From positions 10,788,001 through 10,852,000 of the forward strand of contig NW_025408667.1 in the NCBI RefSeq assembly GCF_020360975.1: DNA of 64,000 nucleotides, in the 5' to 3' direction. The notes beneath the pieces are model-generated. The model had not been told where the DNA came from. It saw only the letters and a program-made list of their open reading frames with translations, and ran no database searches. Positions 21,569 to 33,846 of the stretch are shown in pieces; positions within the stretch are counted from its first letter, which is position 1, and every line of letters starts with the position of its first letter. Origin of the DNA: Hirsutella rhossiliensis. Taxonomy: Eukaryota > Ascomycota > Sordariomycetes > Hypocreales > Ophiocordycipitaceae. The position numbers and the translations under genes were made by a program.

Positions 21569-24135
21569 GGAGTTCGGCGAGGAAGACGAGGAGTCATGTC
21601 ATCGGAGGTACGTATAGCAAAGCCGAGGGCGTACCGTCGGACGGCGACGCGGCCCGTGGCCCGGCTAACGGTGCAAAGGGCGGCGGTGCAGCATCTAGCG
21701 CTGTTCGTGCCGTGGGAGGCATTCGTCTGCGAGGAGACGGGCGACATCAACGACATCTGGGCGCGGGCGGGCGGCGCTGGCGCCGAGGATCGCGCGGCTC
21801 GCGGACAACGTACAGCTGCTCCGGCGGTCGGCGGAGGACGCCAAGCGCGACGCCAGGCAATGGGCCGCTACGACCGAGGAGGGCGAGCCGGCGGCGGCGG
21901 CACGCGCCAACGAGGGCGCGGAGGAGGCGGCCGAGGGGGGCGGGCAGGTGTACCGCGCCGGCGGCGCAGGCGACGCGGCGCGGCTCATCGACGTTGTCCG
22001 GAACGCCGCCGGCGCGGGCCAGGTAACGGCGCGGTCGGCGGAGCTGCTGGCGATGACGCAGCAGCTCTGCCGGTTTCAGCAGTCGGCGCTCTCGTCGGCG
22101 GCCGAGCTCGATGCGACGGTGGTGGCGGGCGAGGCGGGGCCGAGGCGGGTAATCCTCGCGGGGTCGACCCTCTCCGGGGCGGCGCTGCCGCGGCAAGAGC
22201 AGGTAAGAGCCATCAAGTCGCAGCAGAGGAGCGCCGCGCGGGAGCGGGAGCGGGCGATCCAAGGAATCCAGGGCGGCGCGGCGGCGTCGGCGCCGGGGCC
22301 GACCGAGTGCGGCGCTACGCGGGGTGATGGGCGGCTTCGGCGAGGACGACGTCGAGGTGACGGCAGCGGACGCCGACGCGGGGATGCGTGTGCGGCTCGG
22401 CCCGTCGAGCTCGTTTGTCGCCGCCGGCAGAGCTAGCGGGCCGGCTAACGCTTAACGAGAAGCAGTCGATCGCCCTCCTCATCATATGCCGCCAGCTCGA
22501 TCAGGCCCGGCAGGGCGGCGACGCCGGCGACAGCGGCGACGCCGGCCAGCTCTGTCTATTCGTCGGCGGCGAGGGCGGTACCGGCAAGTCGCGCGTCATT
22601 GAGGCGCTCGTCGAGCTGTTCGCCCAGAGGACCTATCGAGCCAGCTACTAATCACGGCGACATCGGGGACGGCGGCGGCGCGGATCAACGGCATCACCCT
22701 GCACTCGGCCTGCGGCCTCTTGGTCGGCCAGGGCGGCCAGGCGGGGTCGGCGAGGAGGTAGACGGGGTGCGGCTGCCGGGACAGGGCGAACGCTTCGTCG
22801 ACGGCCGGTCGCGGATGGACTGGCAGGAGAAGGAGGTGCTGGTGATCGACGAGGTCAGCATGCTCGGGGCGCGCACGCTGCACGCGGCGAACGAGCAGCT
22901 CTGCCGGCTGCGGGCTCGCCGCGGGACTTCGGCGGCATCCCGGTAGTCATCCTCTGCGGCGACTTCCATCAGTTCCGGCCGGTGCAGGAGCGGTCGATCC
23001 TGCTGCCGAGCGCGGCGGTGCCGTGGGACGCGGACGGCGCGTTCGCGGCCGAGCGGCGGCGGCAGCACGATAAGGCGCACGCGCTATGGAGGAAGTTTAC
23101 GACGGTCGTCATGCTCGACGAGCAGATGCGCGCCGCCGGCGACCCGGAGCTACGGCGGCTGCTCGGGCGGATCCGGCGGGGGGAGCAGGACCGGTCGGAC
23201 CTAGACCTCCTCAACTCGAGGTGCTACCGGGCGGGCAGGCGGATACCGTGGGAGACTGGGGTGACGGTGGTGACGCCGCTTAACAGGAATCGCTGGAACC
23301 TCAACCCAGAGGCGGCCCTCGCGTTCCGGGCCCGGCAACGGACGGCGGCGCGCATCTTCGTCTCCGAGCATAAGTGGAGGGACGGCACGCCGACGGAGGA
23401 GGAGGCGGTGCTGATGCTAGGCCAGGGCGACGACAGCGCGACTCCGGTGCCGGCCGTCTTCCTCTTCGTGCCCGGCATGCCGGTCGTCGTGAACCAGAAC
23501 ACGCACCAGGGGCTGAAGCTAGTGAACGGCGCCGGGTACACGGCGGTCGACGTCATACCCGACCGGGCCTTCCCCGGCCACCGGGTCTCGGCGGAGCTGA
23601 CAATGCACTTCGGGCCGCCGGTCGGCATGGTGCTGGCCTCGGAGACGACCAAGGATTTCCACTTCGTGGGGATGCCGTCCGGGACGATCCTGCTGACGCC
23701 CATCAGCGTCAAGATCCAGGCCCAGCGGAAGCGGCCGTGGCAGCGGAACGACGTTAGCCGGAGGGCCTGCCGTGCGCCGCGGCCTTCGCCTGCACCGACT
23801 ACAAGGTGCAGGGCGGGACGCTGGAGCGCGTGGCGCTGGAGCTCCGGGGGGCGAGGACGACGACCGTCGACGGGCGCGCGGTACCGTCGCCGTGCGACCC
23901 GTATAGCCTATACGTGCAGCTATCGCGGTGCCCGACGCTCGACGGCATCATGCTCGTGTCGGAGGTGCGGGAGAGGGACCTGGTAGGGAACAGGGTGCCC
24001 GAGGAGATGACGGCGGCGCAGGCACGGCTAGAGAGGCTCAGTGAGAGGACCGTCGGGAGGCGCTACGCTGGCTCGGCGATGACCTCCCGGGCCGCGGGAG
24101 GGACAAGACGAGACTGGGGGGGGATAAATAGATAG
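21569..24135 (+). pseudogene. Helitron 1 PIF1-type helicase part, frame-broken
   Basis: After a variable GC-rich linker the helicase reads LTLNEKQSIALLI, Walker A GGEGGTGKSRVIEAL (about 22565-22610), Walker B VLVIDEVSML (about 22837), GDFHQFRPVQ, VVMLDEQMRA and a C-terminal SLYVQLSRCPTLDGIML (about 23906). Frame changes occur near 22650, 22760, 22930 and 23760, so no single frame spans the domain. The helicase would unwind DNA behind the Rep nick during transposition. The antisense strand shows long open frames only because of the high GC content. Confidence 0.75.
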
Positions 24136-24510
24136 AACGCCCAACTATTTCCTCATTAGGCCCGAGCCGCAGAACCACCGTTCTCACAAAACCTCGGCGG
24201 GGGCAAGTTCTATACGTCTTCTTCCAAGACACCCCAAAAGAAAGGCAAAGGGCCCGGCTAGGAGTGATAGGCGGCCGAGAGGGCGGACGAAACAGGGCCG
24301 TTCCATCAGAAAAAAAGGAGGCCGGAGGAGGGAGCGGTAAGCAGTCGAGGTTGCGGGGAAGCTTTCAAACCATGATAATTTCCTTTCCGACCAATCAAAA
24401 GGGAGGAACCCGACCAATCAGAGGACGGGAGTTTGGGGGAAAAAAAATTTGGGTTGGGTGGTCGCGCGATAAGAAGAGGCCTTTCGTTCCTCAAGGCATA
24501 TGACATCTAC
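24136..24510. promoter_or_regulatory. Spacer between the two Helitrons with two CCAAT boxes
   Basis: No gene is present. Two GACCAATCA motifs (about 24389 and 24412) lie in similar GGGAGGAACCC / GGACGGGAG contexts about 100-120 bp before the ATG at 24511, a plausible CCAAT promoter for the second Helitron. Confidence 0.35.
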
Positions 24511-27420
24511 ATGCCGTCTCCTCATCCTCCTACGTGGGGTCCTCCTACGGGGGAGCCTCCTTCGGGGGAGCTTCTTCCCGATCGTCTTTGCATTCAATGC
24601 AACCAGTTCAAGCAAGACGATCAATTCATTCACCTGATTGACCCATCTAAGCGCACTAGAAAATGTCTCCCCTGTCGTCGGGTTCATAATCGTCCTGTGT
24701 GTGTCTCTTCTTGCCTCTCAATTCGTTCGTCTGTTGATCTTCACTTAGGCTCAACGCATCCCAACAATCCATAAGCGACACGCAAGCCTAGATATCCAGA
24801 GTCCAACGGCGCGTAGGCCTACCGCACCCCAGACACCGTCTTCGGCTTCGCCTGCTCTGCCTCCTCTGCAGCCTCGTCCTTCGTTTTCTCCTGGCGTGCC
24901 TCCGCTACGCTTACCTCCACTACAGCATCGCCCTCGGTTCTTTCGTCGGGGCATTCGGCCAGAAGATAGTCCAAGCCATGCAACGGCACACGCCCGCCAG
25001 GTTACTATCAGTCGACGTCATCGTATGGAGAGACGGCAAGGCCATGAGCCATCCGCAACGCCAGGCACCTCCCAGTTGCTTTCTATGCAGCCGGCCCCGT
25101 CGTCTCCTGCTCTCTCTCCCGCGGTTAGCAACACATTCTCATATCTCTTATCCGATGTCAAGCAGCCCTTCCAACGTGTCGTCTCCAGCCTCTTCTGCTT
25201 TCACAGCAGGCGATTTGAATCTGCATCCGGTTCCTCGCATTGGCCTTTCTGCTCCTGCAAGCCTACAATCTATCCAATGCGACGAGGCCGATGAAGACGT
25301 TCCTCCTTTGGACATCGTTGGACCGTTTGCCGGCGATCTCAACGCACAGGCCATTTCTCAGAGTGATCAGGACCTCCTCAATCTTCATCATAATACGCTC
25401 ACGGGATTCAACGAACCAGCCACACGTCGTCCGGCAGTTTCGACGTCAATTCCGTGTTAGGCAAGGTCACATTCGCGTCTGGCTTGAACACCTTCAACTC
25501 AACCACCCTGGCTATCGAGATATCATCATTGACGTTGAGCGCCTAAGTCAGCTACCAAACGACGGTGATGTGGTTGATCAAATGCTTGCCGAGGAAGTCG
25601 ATGTGCCTGAGGGCGTGCAAGCAGAGCAACATCCTATAGAGCACCCTGACCCTGAGGCCGTTGAGGATGCCGATGCAGCTGGCATTGATGACTACGATGC
25701 AGCAGCAATCCCAAACTTCATTGCAGCGCAGGCTGACCTTGAGCGTCTCCGGGCTCAGCTTGAGGATCACGAACCCGTACCGCCCGAGCAGATCCCTCTG
25801 CGCCAGGCCCACATCGAGATGCCTAATATCCGGTCTACACCTCTCAATGAGTTCAATCGTTCCCAGCCTCTGCTGTCTCTCGCCTTTCCTACCCTCTACC
25901 CTACTGGGCAGGCAGACTTCGTGGCGCCTCGTCAGAGGACAATTCGGTACGATGAGTATATCGCACACGCCGTGAGATACCATGATGGCCGTTTTGCTAC
26001 GCATCCACGCTTTCGATATGTTGCTTTTAACACACTCATGCGCCAACAAGTTAACTCTCGCAGTTCCTTCTTTCTGAAGAGGCCTGGCCTGCAGCAGCAA
26101 GTTGACATGGATGAACTACGCAATGCCTTTGAGGAAGATACCCCAGAATCTCGCGCACTGTTGAGCTCTATTGTGCGCTTCTCAAGCAGCTTGAAAGGCA
26201 CACGAGCTTACTGGGGCGGCCAGAGACATCAGCTTGAGGCCATCGTCCACGGCCTTACCTGTCCTGGTGTCTTCCTCACCTTCTCAGCTGCTGACCTTCA
26301 CTGGGATAGCCTCCAGAGACACATGCCGTCATATGTTGAATGGCGTGAGGCTGATGGCCGTGGTAAGGGTGCTATTGCGTTCCGGAATCTCCTTGAAAAC
26401 CCTCATATCGCAGCATATCACTTTCACAGCCGTTTTACTAGCTTCCTTAAGATAGTATCGATGCCAAGGTTCAACATTACCGACTATTGGTTTCGCTACG
26501 AATGGCAGGCCCGTGGCAGCACGCATGTGCACGGCCTTTATTGGGTTAGGGATACACCAAAGCCTGATATGTCTACTCTCGAAGGCAAAGCTGAGTTTGC
26601 CCGGTTTTGGGCCCCTTATGTCTCTGCCATTAACCCAGAGCCGCTTCGTGTGATGCAGCAAGGCGACGCAAATCCATTGGTACTAGTCCGACCGCCGCCT
26701 ACTTTCCAGTTCCTCGCTGAGGTTGTTAATCGCGTACAACGCCATCGTTGTTCTGAGCTCTATTGCTTGCGACACCGCCGACTGCCTGACAACTCTCTGT
26801 CAAGGGAAAAGCTATGTCGATTCCACTTCCCTCGCGCCTCCCATGCCGAGGCCCACGTCACACATGGCCTTAACCCGACATTCCTTGTGTATGATGGCGC
26901 ACGCAACGACCTCTGCTTAACAACTTCAATCCCTTTTGGCTATTGGCTGGCTTGCAAATCATGACATTTCCCCTGCACCTCCTTTCATGCAGTTGTTAAC
27001 TATCTCGGCAAGTACTGCTCTAAAGCTGAGAAGCAGACGGAGAGCTACCGCGACGTCGCCAGGGCCATCTTGCCTAGAGTCAATGCACGACAGGGTCTCG
27101 TCAGCTTCGTCGCCAAGTTCATGAACAAGCTTACGGCTGAGCGTGACTGGTCTGCTATGGAGATTAACCACCTGCTGCTCAGCCTACCACTCCAGCAAAG
27201 CACGAGGACTGTACGATCGGTTGACTGCCGCCCTCCTCAAGAGCAATGGCAGGCAGCTATTGTAGATGAAGCTGCTGATGGTATTCGGGCCTCAAGGAAT
27301 ATATATCAGAAATACCTCGCTCGCAACGATCAATGGGCGCAGTTGACCTACTTTGAGCTTCTCACCAAAGTTGACTTTACACGCCCGGCAGCCTGGCACT
27401 ACTACAGCCGAGCCCTGACC
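24511..27420 (+). pseudogene. Helitron 2 Rep protein part, frame-broken
   Basis: The N-terminus has a zinc-binding LCIQCNQFKQDDQF and RKCLPCRR. Rep similarity begins with FPTLYPTGQADFVAPRQR and DGRFATHPRFRYVAFN and continues with GTRAYWGGQR, FLTFSAADLHWDSLQRHMP, NITDYWFRYEW, the HUH motif STHVHGLYWV (about 26517-26546) and the tyrosine motif YLGKYCSKAEK (about 27000-27035). Rep is a rolling-circle endonuclease. Breaks near 26919 (AA), 26946, 26970 (CCCC) and 27413 (CCC) separate the frames, and each is restored by a single added base. An additional break near 25240 separates the N-terminus. Confidence 0.85.
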
Positions 27421-27422
27421 GT

Positions 27423-29366
27423 GTGTTGAGCTATTTCCCTCGGTACAAGGCCCTCCGCGGTAACGAGCAGTACGAGGACTTTTGTCGTGTCAAGTTAACC
27501 CTCCACCATCCTCATCGCGACCCTCAGGAACTCAAAGAGGTAGATGGCGCCCTTTTCGACACCTTCTCTGGGGCATACGACCATTGCTCTGCTGTCCACG
27601 ACGTTCATCCAGATGACTACTACGGGGACCTCCCTCCTCCAGTCGAAGAGGAATTCCAGGAAGAACCGCGTAACGAGGAAGATGTTGCGGCTGAGGGTTG
27701 GGAAGAGCTTGCTGCAGTGCTTCCAAATCGTGGTCCAGATGAAGATGACATTGACTTACTGGGGAATCGCGATTTTGACCTTGCTCACGGTTGGCAGCCC
27801 TACATTGGCAAGTATCCGGATTTAGCCATTCTGGGGCATGACTATTGGAAGGAGCTTAAAGCTTCACACCCCCTAGGCAACAACCAAGATGATGTCCCTG
27901 ATGGCCTCTTTGATCAGCTTAACGTCGAGCAGCGCACTGTGTTTGACCTATTTACTCGACATCTTGAGAAGGCCCTCGACCCTCAACAGCCAAACCCGGC
28001 ACCGCTCCTTGTGCAGGTAGACGGAGAAGGCGGCACAGGTAAATCCTTTATGATCAGAGCGCTCTGTGCACGTCTTGGGCAGCTATCTCCAACCTGCTTC
28101 GCTCGGGCTGCCCCTACCGGTGTGGCTGCTAATGCAATTGGCGGCGTTACACTACACTCCCTTCTACGACTCCCTCTTACCAAGTCTTCAACGGAGCTGC
28201 CGTTGCTAGGCCCTACAGACATTGCCAACCTACAGTCAAAGCTACGCAACCTCCGCTACCTCATTATCGACGAGAAGTCAATGATTGGCTTGCGTACTTT
28301 TGGCTACATTGATAGCCGCCTCCGACAAATAATTATTTCCCGAATATCGAGACACCTTTTTCGGCGGCCGTAGCGTTTTGTCGCTCGGCGACTTCTACCA
28401 GCTTCCACCTGTTATGGAGAAGCCGCTCTTTACTACGTCTATGCTCACGGCTTTACCTGATATCAATGGCCGCAATGCCTACCTGGCATTCGACAAGACA
28501 GTTGTGTTACGACAAGTGTTGCGTCAGCAGGGCGAAGAGCAGGCTCCTTTCGCACTGCTCTTCAGAGCCTACGTATAAATGCTCCTACTGTCCTAGACTG
28601 GGAGCTGCTCTGCACCCGCGTCCAGGCCAATCTGACCTTAGCCGAGGTTACGTGCTTTGACGGGGCAGTACGCATCTACACAACGAATGCCCAGGTCCGC
28701 GAGTTCAATAGGGATCATATGGAACGCCTAGCTGTGCCTTGCATACAAGTTCGGGCAACAAATGTCGGCCCAAAAGCCGCCGAAGCTGACTCTATGACTG
28801 CTGGCAACTTACATAACCAGTTACCCATTTGCATTGGGGCAAGAGTTATGTTGACTGAGAACGTCTGGACTGATGTTAGCCTTGTTAATGGTGCACTGGG
28901 GACCATGTATGACTTTGCCTATGAGGATCACGTACAGGATCCTCAAGCTCATCATCCCTTTGTCATTATGGTCCGCTTCGATCGCTATACCGGCCCCCCT
29001 TATTTCGACGACCCTGAGCTAGCCAACGTCCAGCCTATCTTTCGCTCCTGGCGGGACTTCATCAAGGGTAGTATGCCCTGCTCTCGCACTCAGTTTCCCT
29101 TGACAATTGCATATAGCATCACTGTGCACAAGGCACAGGGTGCTACGCTTGAATGGGTTGTTGCCGATATATCCCATCGCGATTTCCAGTCTGGCCTCAC
29201 CTACGTCGCCGTCTCGCGCGCCAAGACGTTGAATGGCATCATGTTTGATGCGTCCTTTGATCTCAATGATATCCGGCGTCGCACGGATGGCTCTATGGCT
29301 GCTCGGGCTGCTGACGCTGCCCGGCGTGCTGGCCAGGTTGTGACTGCCCAGGAAGCATTGAATTGA
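27423..29366 (+). pseudogene. Helitron 2 PIF1-type helicase part, frame-broken
   Basis: Begins SYFPRYKALRGNEQYEDF, which joins the Rep part once the break at 27413 is discounted. Walker A GEGGTGKSFMIRAL lies at about 28024, APTGVAANAIGGVTLHSLLR follows, and Walker B LIIDEKSMIG lies at about 28262. Then come GDFYQLPPV, YSITVHKAQGATLE and YVAVSRAKTLNGIMFD. The frame stops at 29366. Breaks at 28336-28338 (TTT), 28357-28361 (TTTTT) and 28548-28550 (TTT) each need one T. No internal nonsense substitution was noticed between these breaks. Confidence 0.85.
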
Positions 29367-29639
29367 CTGGTCATACATTCGCCTGCTTGCAGCAACTCTC
29401 AATGTGACAATTTGGCTCTCTTATGGGTCAGCAACAACGGGGATGGGGTTTTCTCTAACTGAGAGTCTGAGCCATTTGATCATATGCACAGGAGCGAACA
29501 GGAGCCTTTTGGATGACGATTAATAAGGGGAATTGCTGGCTTGCTTGCAATCCTCTCCAAGCACAGCCTTCGTAGCACATAAATTTACAGCTTTGCTTAC
29601 TCCTGTGACGGCGTATTCGGCGGCAACCCAGGTATCTTA
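29367..29639. other. Helitron 3' flank, no gene
   Basis: Non-coding. About 29571-29605 matches, in inverse orientation, the 30 bp following the foldback element at 15632. No other structure was recognised. Confidence 0.35.
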
Positions 29640-30022
29640 TTTTAAAATACTGCGCCACACCTTGCACTTGTCTTTAGGGCTGTGGTGCAAGGCGTACAAT
29701 CAGCTGAAGGCTGCGAGTCTGGCTACCAGTCCAGCATTCACCGAACAATCAGTACAGTATCTACAATCATACAATCATCTGTGCCTTGGAAAGTGTCGTT
29801 GTCGCCAGTAGCATCAAGTGGAGTTACGTAGACCCGTGGCCTATCTTATACGGATTCTGAGTCTGTCGTTTGCGAAGTTGCTGATACCTCATTCTTATCT
29901 TAATTCCTTCCGGCGGCGACGCATAAGTCAGGTGATTGCGGTCAAACGGAGCATCCAGCACAGACCCTGCAGCGTTTTCACACGCGAGACGGCCACGTAG
30001 CTCAAACCGGTCTGAAAGTCAC
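29640..30022 (-). repeat. Inverted copy of the Helitron 3'-end repeat
   Basis: Reverse complement of 13566-13960. It covers the end of a helicase frame (TFQTGLSYVAVSRVK-like), its downstream region and the CCTTGCAC hairpin. One base is missing relative to the other copy in GGTCTGATGCTGG. It is an isolated Helitron 3' end lying tail-to-tail with the Helitron at 24.5-29.4 kb. Confidence 0.7.
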
Positions 30023-30176
30023 CATATCGTCGATAGCGGCGCGAAGCCCGGCCACGAAACGCGCGCGGACTCCATAGGCCCGGATCGTAGCAACGCCGCT
30101 AAGGTCCTCGCTAAACATGGCGAAGACGTGGGAACGCATGACCGACTAAGACGAGCCTAGTCAATTCGATCAGTGG

Positions 30177-30539
30177 ATGCAGAGCCATGATCGGTTCAGG
30201 ATGGAGGAAGACGATGAGCTTGGAGCTTATATGAGGCAGGCGCCAGTCCGGCGAGAGAACCTAAACCCTATTCTATGGTGGAGGGATCACCAAGAAGAAT
30301 ACCCACGCCTGAGCAAGTTTGCCCTTGACATACTGGCAATTCCTGCCATGTCTGTGGATCCTGAACGGACTTTCAGTGTCACAAAGTTGACAGTAAGCTC
30401 GCAGAGGCACAGCTTAAGCCCTGAGATCATTGAGGAAATACAGTGCCTACGGGATTGGCTGGCCCATCGAGCGATCACTGTGGGCGAAGTCGTTAGCTTT
30501 GGTTCGGAACTGATGGGTTGTGATGAAGAGGTGGCGTGA
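30177..30539 (+). pseudogene. hAT transposase C-terminal dimerisation domain fragment
   Basis: About 120 residues match the hAT C-terminal dimerisation region: NPILWWRDHQEEYPRLSKFA, DILAIPAMSVDPERTFS, SSQRHSLSPEIIEEIQCLRD. Complete hAT transposases exceed 600 residues, and the N-terminal BED finger and catalytic region are missing upstream. The preceding 150 bp give no further similarity. Confidence 0.85.
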
Positions 30540-30649
30540 TAATGCGCGGGGCCTGTCGTGAAAACGGGTTAACGATCTAGGTCCGGAGGTTACCTAGTCG
30601 GGCTGACTCTAGCAAAGGTGACTGAGAAGGATGAGTAATGTTGTTGTTA

Positions 30650-30853
30650 AGCGGTGGTATCGAACCTTCTAGATGACAACGTCATCTAGGCGGCCTGGGT
30701 GGCGAAATCGCCACCACAAGGCAGCCACAGGTGACAGAACTATAAGAAGTCACTTTTTGTTAGGGAGGAAGAAGAATAAAAGGATAAGGAACTTAATCAA
30801 TTCATCACTTGCACCCTCTCTTCGCGAGAGGGCCTGGCCCTGGCGTCAGATAT
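30650..30853 (+). repeat. LTR-like remnant with two successive perfect hairpins
   Basis: Two perfect hairpins follow each other: CTAGATGAC/GTCATCTAG (30669-30689, loop AAC) and GGTGGCGA/TCGCCACC (30698-30715, loop AA). The same arrangement, diverged, occurs on the minus strand near 63475-63530 beside an LTR-like GATAGAGAATCAAGAGTC. I infer a related LTR family, cut here by the Crypton at 30854. Confidence 0.4.
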
Positions 30854-33680
30854 CAATAGGATATCCACAGCGGGGTTTTGGTGGCTGATTCAGCGGCTGA
30901 GCGCCACAACACCGCAGTTTAGCGTCCGTGCCCTCAGCGGCTTCCAATATCCACCCTTGTCCACGGTCGGCCGGACGGCCGACCGCCGCCCGGAACGCCG
31001 CGTCTTGAAGGGCTCTCAAGGCTCGACGAGCTCGTCAAATTACGAGGGGGAAGGGAAACAAAAATAGTGTATTTCTACCTCTTTAGTTGTACAACTTTTG
31101 CCTTTCTGTTGGCTCGGAGCTGTTTGCAAAATAAGTCCAGCGAGCAGCCGGTTTGCTGCTGTTGTAAGTTGACAATGTGCATCGCGGCCTCCTCGCTACA
31201 CCTGTGGGCCTTCGCCACCTTGCGAATCTCCTTATAACCTCGAGCCGTAACGAATACCACTGCAATTCATTTTGTCGCCCGGCGCGCCACCGGCTTCCCC
31301 ATCTACCGTCGAGGTCGGCAATGGCTGGCCCGCCTCGAAGGCCAACCGTCCACTCGCTCCAGAGCGCCTCGACCATTTTTACTGCTCGGCACATCTGATA
31401 CCGTGGCGGTGGCTCTGTCTTAACCGTGATCGTATCTGTCGCCGTCGGGCTCGTGGCACGGCTATCAACAATGCTCGACTGAGCCGAGACGAATCGGCTT
31501 CCATCTCCTCGTCCTCCCTGCCCAACGACATCAACCACGGCCGGGGCCGTGGTGGCAGTGGTGGTCGTCGCGGCCGTAACGGAAGTTGAAACCATTCGAA
31601 AAAGGGACGACTGGGCTACCGCAAGACGTTCTTCGGTGGCTCGAAGCTGCTCGCTTAGCTCTGTTTTAAGCTGGATCGTCCTTGCTTCGTTCCGCGCGTC
31701 GATGGATTTAAGATAGTCCGCGAGGACCGGCATCGCCTGGACTAGGACTGCAAGCTGGCTTGGACGCTCCTCTTCAAGGACGAAGTCCGATAGCTGGTGC
31801 GCGAACGGGGCGTAGGCCGGATGCCGGAAGACCGGGTGGTTCCAAACGGGGCTGCCGGGGTATTTCTTCATCAGGACAACGGAATCCTGCAAGACAACCT
31901 CCCGTAAATAGAAGATGAGGTTCGTCGAACCCATCGCTGCCAGGTCGTTCTCCTGCTCGGTACCGGGACCGAACCGGCCTCGCCAACTGTCCGGCTCGGG
32001 CCAGATCATCGAGAGCAGGACCTCCGGCGGCGTCACGCCGGCACGGCGTATCTCGAAGCATCCGGCCTGCGGCGGGTGCCCGGCCATCGTACGCATGAAC
32101 TTGCGAGGCAACGAGTTCAGGTAACAGCCGACCATCTGCTCCTGGTTCCAACGACCCGCGCGACGGATCTGGTCTTCGCTAATCCCTTTAGTTCAGCCGT
32201 CCTCGCCCCGAGCTGCGGCCGACATGCGTCTTCTTCTGCGACGTGACGCCGGCGTAGGCGAAGGCCTTGACAACCCACTCGCGCTGTGAGTTGTACGAGA
32301 AAGCCGCCGTCCGGCCGGTGCCGTTACCCTTGATTAGCCGGATGTCGTACCACGAGGACCGCCTGCTGAAATCGGGAAACGGCTCACTACCGAGATCCCA
32401 ACGATACAAGAGGTAGAACGAGAGGCCACCCAGGATGCAGATTAGCGGGTTCCTATTCCGATACGCGCCGGCGGTCTCGAGGCGGCCGTGCTGGTTCTGC
32501 TTGCCGGCTCGTGTCGTAAAGATGAGCGGCATGCACCGGGTCGAGCCCTCCCCGGCAAACTCAAAGGTGAATAGGTCTGAGATCTCTGCAGCCCGACGAT
32601 CGCCGCCACGGGTGAGAAGATAATGGCCAAAGAGGAGATCCACGAGGTCCGAAAATGACACTCGGGCGATGTGCCGCTGTGGGCCCACAGCTCGTGGCAT
32701 ACTCGTTCGAACTCGGACTCCGAGTAACCATCGAGCAGAGTATCGCGGCCTTTATCGGCATAGTTCTCCTGTCTCGTTGGGCGTCCCGGCGCTGTAGGGA
32801 CTTGAGGTACTCTCGTACGTTGTCCTCGCGCGGCGACGGGTGCGTATTCATTCCGAGGGCCTTCTGCGTCCGGTAAAGATCCGTGATTGCGGTGACATAA
32901 GTTCGGACCGACCGCCAGGCCAGGCGGGTCTCGTCCTGCGGAGTATCAGTGGCGGCCTTGCGGCTCCTGACCTTCAAGGGCCGACCGGCCACCTCCTCGA
33001 CGAGGAAGAGGAGCTTCTCCTCTGTGACCGTAGCGCCGTCACAGTACTGTTTGTGGCGGCAGAATTCCCCGAAATCCTCTTGCTTCGGTGCGTACGCCGA
33101 GGTCGTATTCCTGGCCGAGACTCGTGGATCGCAGAGAGGATCGTCTGCGCATTGGCGCGTAGCTCCGCGTCGTTTATCGCGTTCTGCCGGATGCGTTGGT
33201 CCACTCGTACGCTCGACGGCTTTGCGCGACTCCTGCCCCTGCCCCTGCCCCGGCCGCTGCTCCTGCGAGCTTCGGCTTGGCCCCGCTTTGTCTTCGCCTT
33301 CCGTCGATTTGGCGTCCGGGCCATGGGATATATCGTGACGGGGAAGACCAAGGCAAGCCTGCGAGTGACCACCAGTCCGGGTTGGAGCGGGGTGGCGCGC
33401 GGCGACGAGAGATGCCCTATCTAGCGATCACGATGCGCACCGCCTGGTCGGGTCGCCCGCTAAAATTCCAGTGGACAGGGCGCCGTAGCGAACGTGAATA
33501 GCGGCTTCTCCATCGAATCAGCGACGCAATCAGCGGGGGGCACCGATATCTGCGTATATCCACGGCGCGCGCCGTTCGGGTGGGGTGGATATCCGCAGAT
33601 ACGATTGGCCCGCCTGGTCGCTGATTCTCGGATTGCCCCACCCGACCAGATCAGCGGCGCTCAGCAAACCCTCGGATACC
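30854..33680 (-). mobile_element. Crypton, copy L (minus strand)
   Basis: A 2,827-bp unit nearly identical to 51374-54192 in opposite orientation. In coding orientation it starts GGTATCCGAGG and ends GTGGATATCCTATTG. Sequence outside both ends differs from the other copy. A near-perfect 17-bp inverted repeat (TATCTGCGTATATCCAC and its complement, one mismatch) lies at about 33547-33601 near its 5' end. Confidence 0.85.
31083..33324 (-). pseudogene. Crypton tyrosine recombinase with NDC10-like and GCR1_C-like domains, frame-broken
   Basis: Start at 33324. An N-terminal DNA-binding part has NTTSAYAPKQEDFGEFC and RSVRTYVTAITDLYRTQKAL. The catalytic part has LLTRGGDRRAAEISDLF (Arg), KKTHVGR (His...Arg), IRRAGRWNQEQMVGCYLN (Trp and tyrosine region) and then an NDC10-like LPRKFMRTMAGHPP. 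The C-terminus VEALWSEWTVGLRGGPAI resembles the GCR1_C domain usual in fungal Cryptons. Four frame breaks are shared with the other copy; each needs one added base. Cryptons integrate by tyrosine recombination without RNA or DDE chemistry. Confidence 0.85.
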
Positions 33681-33846
33681 ACCGTATATTTCGACCATAT
33701 CGCCATTCATTCAAGATTTTGATGAATGAATTGAATAAAGACTCCTGATTTTCGATTCGTCGAATTTGAAGACCTTACCCGATTCCGCTTCATTCAATTC
33801 AAGGGTCCCGAGGCCGATTCGACTTCAAAATCTTCAAATATCAGCC
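33681..33846. other. Short flank between Crypton and pogo fragment
   Basis: AT-rich, no gene. It contains several TTCAATTCATTCA-like and TCGAATTTGAAGA-like short repeats. Confidence 0.4.

Larger units (their letters stand above)
17530..24135 (+). mobile_element. GC-rich Helitron (Rep-helicase element), termini not placed
   Basis: A contiguous run of Helitron parts in the expected order: AT-hook N-terminus, cysteine-rich region, DUF6570-like region, Rep (HUH) domain and PIF1-type helicase. It is markedly more GC-rich than the Helitron that follows. The coding frame changes several times. Terminal TC and CTRR ends could not be fixed by eye. Confidence 0.8.
24511..29366 (+). mobile_element. Second Helitron (Rep-helicase), termini not placed
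   Basis: A complete set of Helitron protein parts in one orientation, with moderate GC content. Its frame is broken at about seven points, each repaired by one added base. It lies only about 375 bp after the GC-rich Helitron. Confidence 0.85.
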
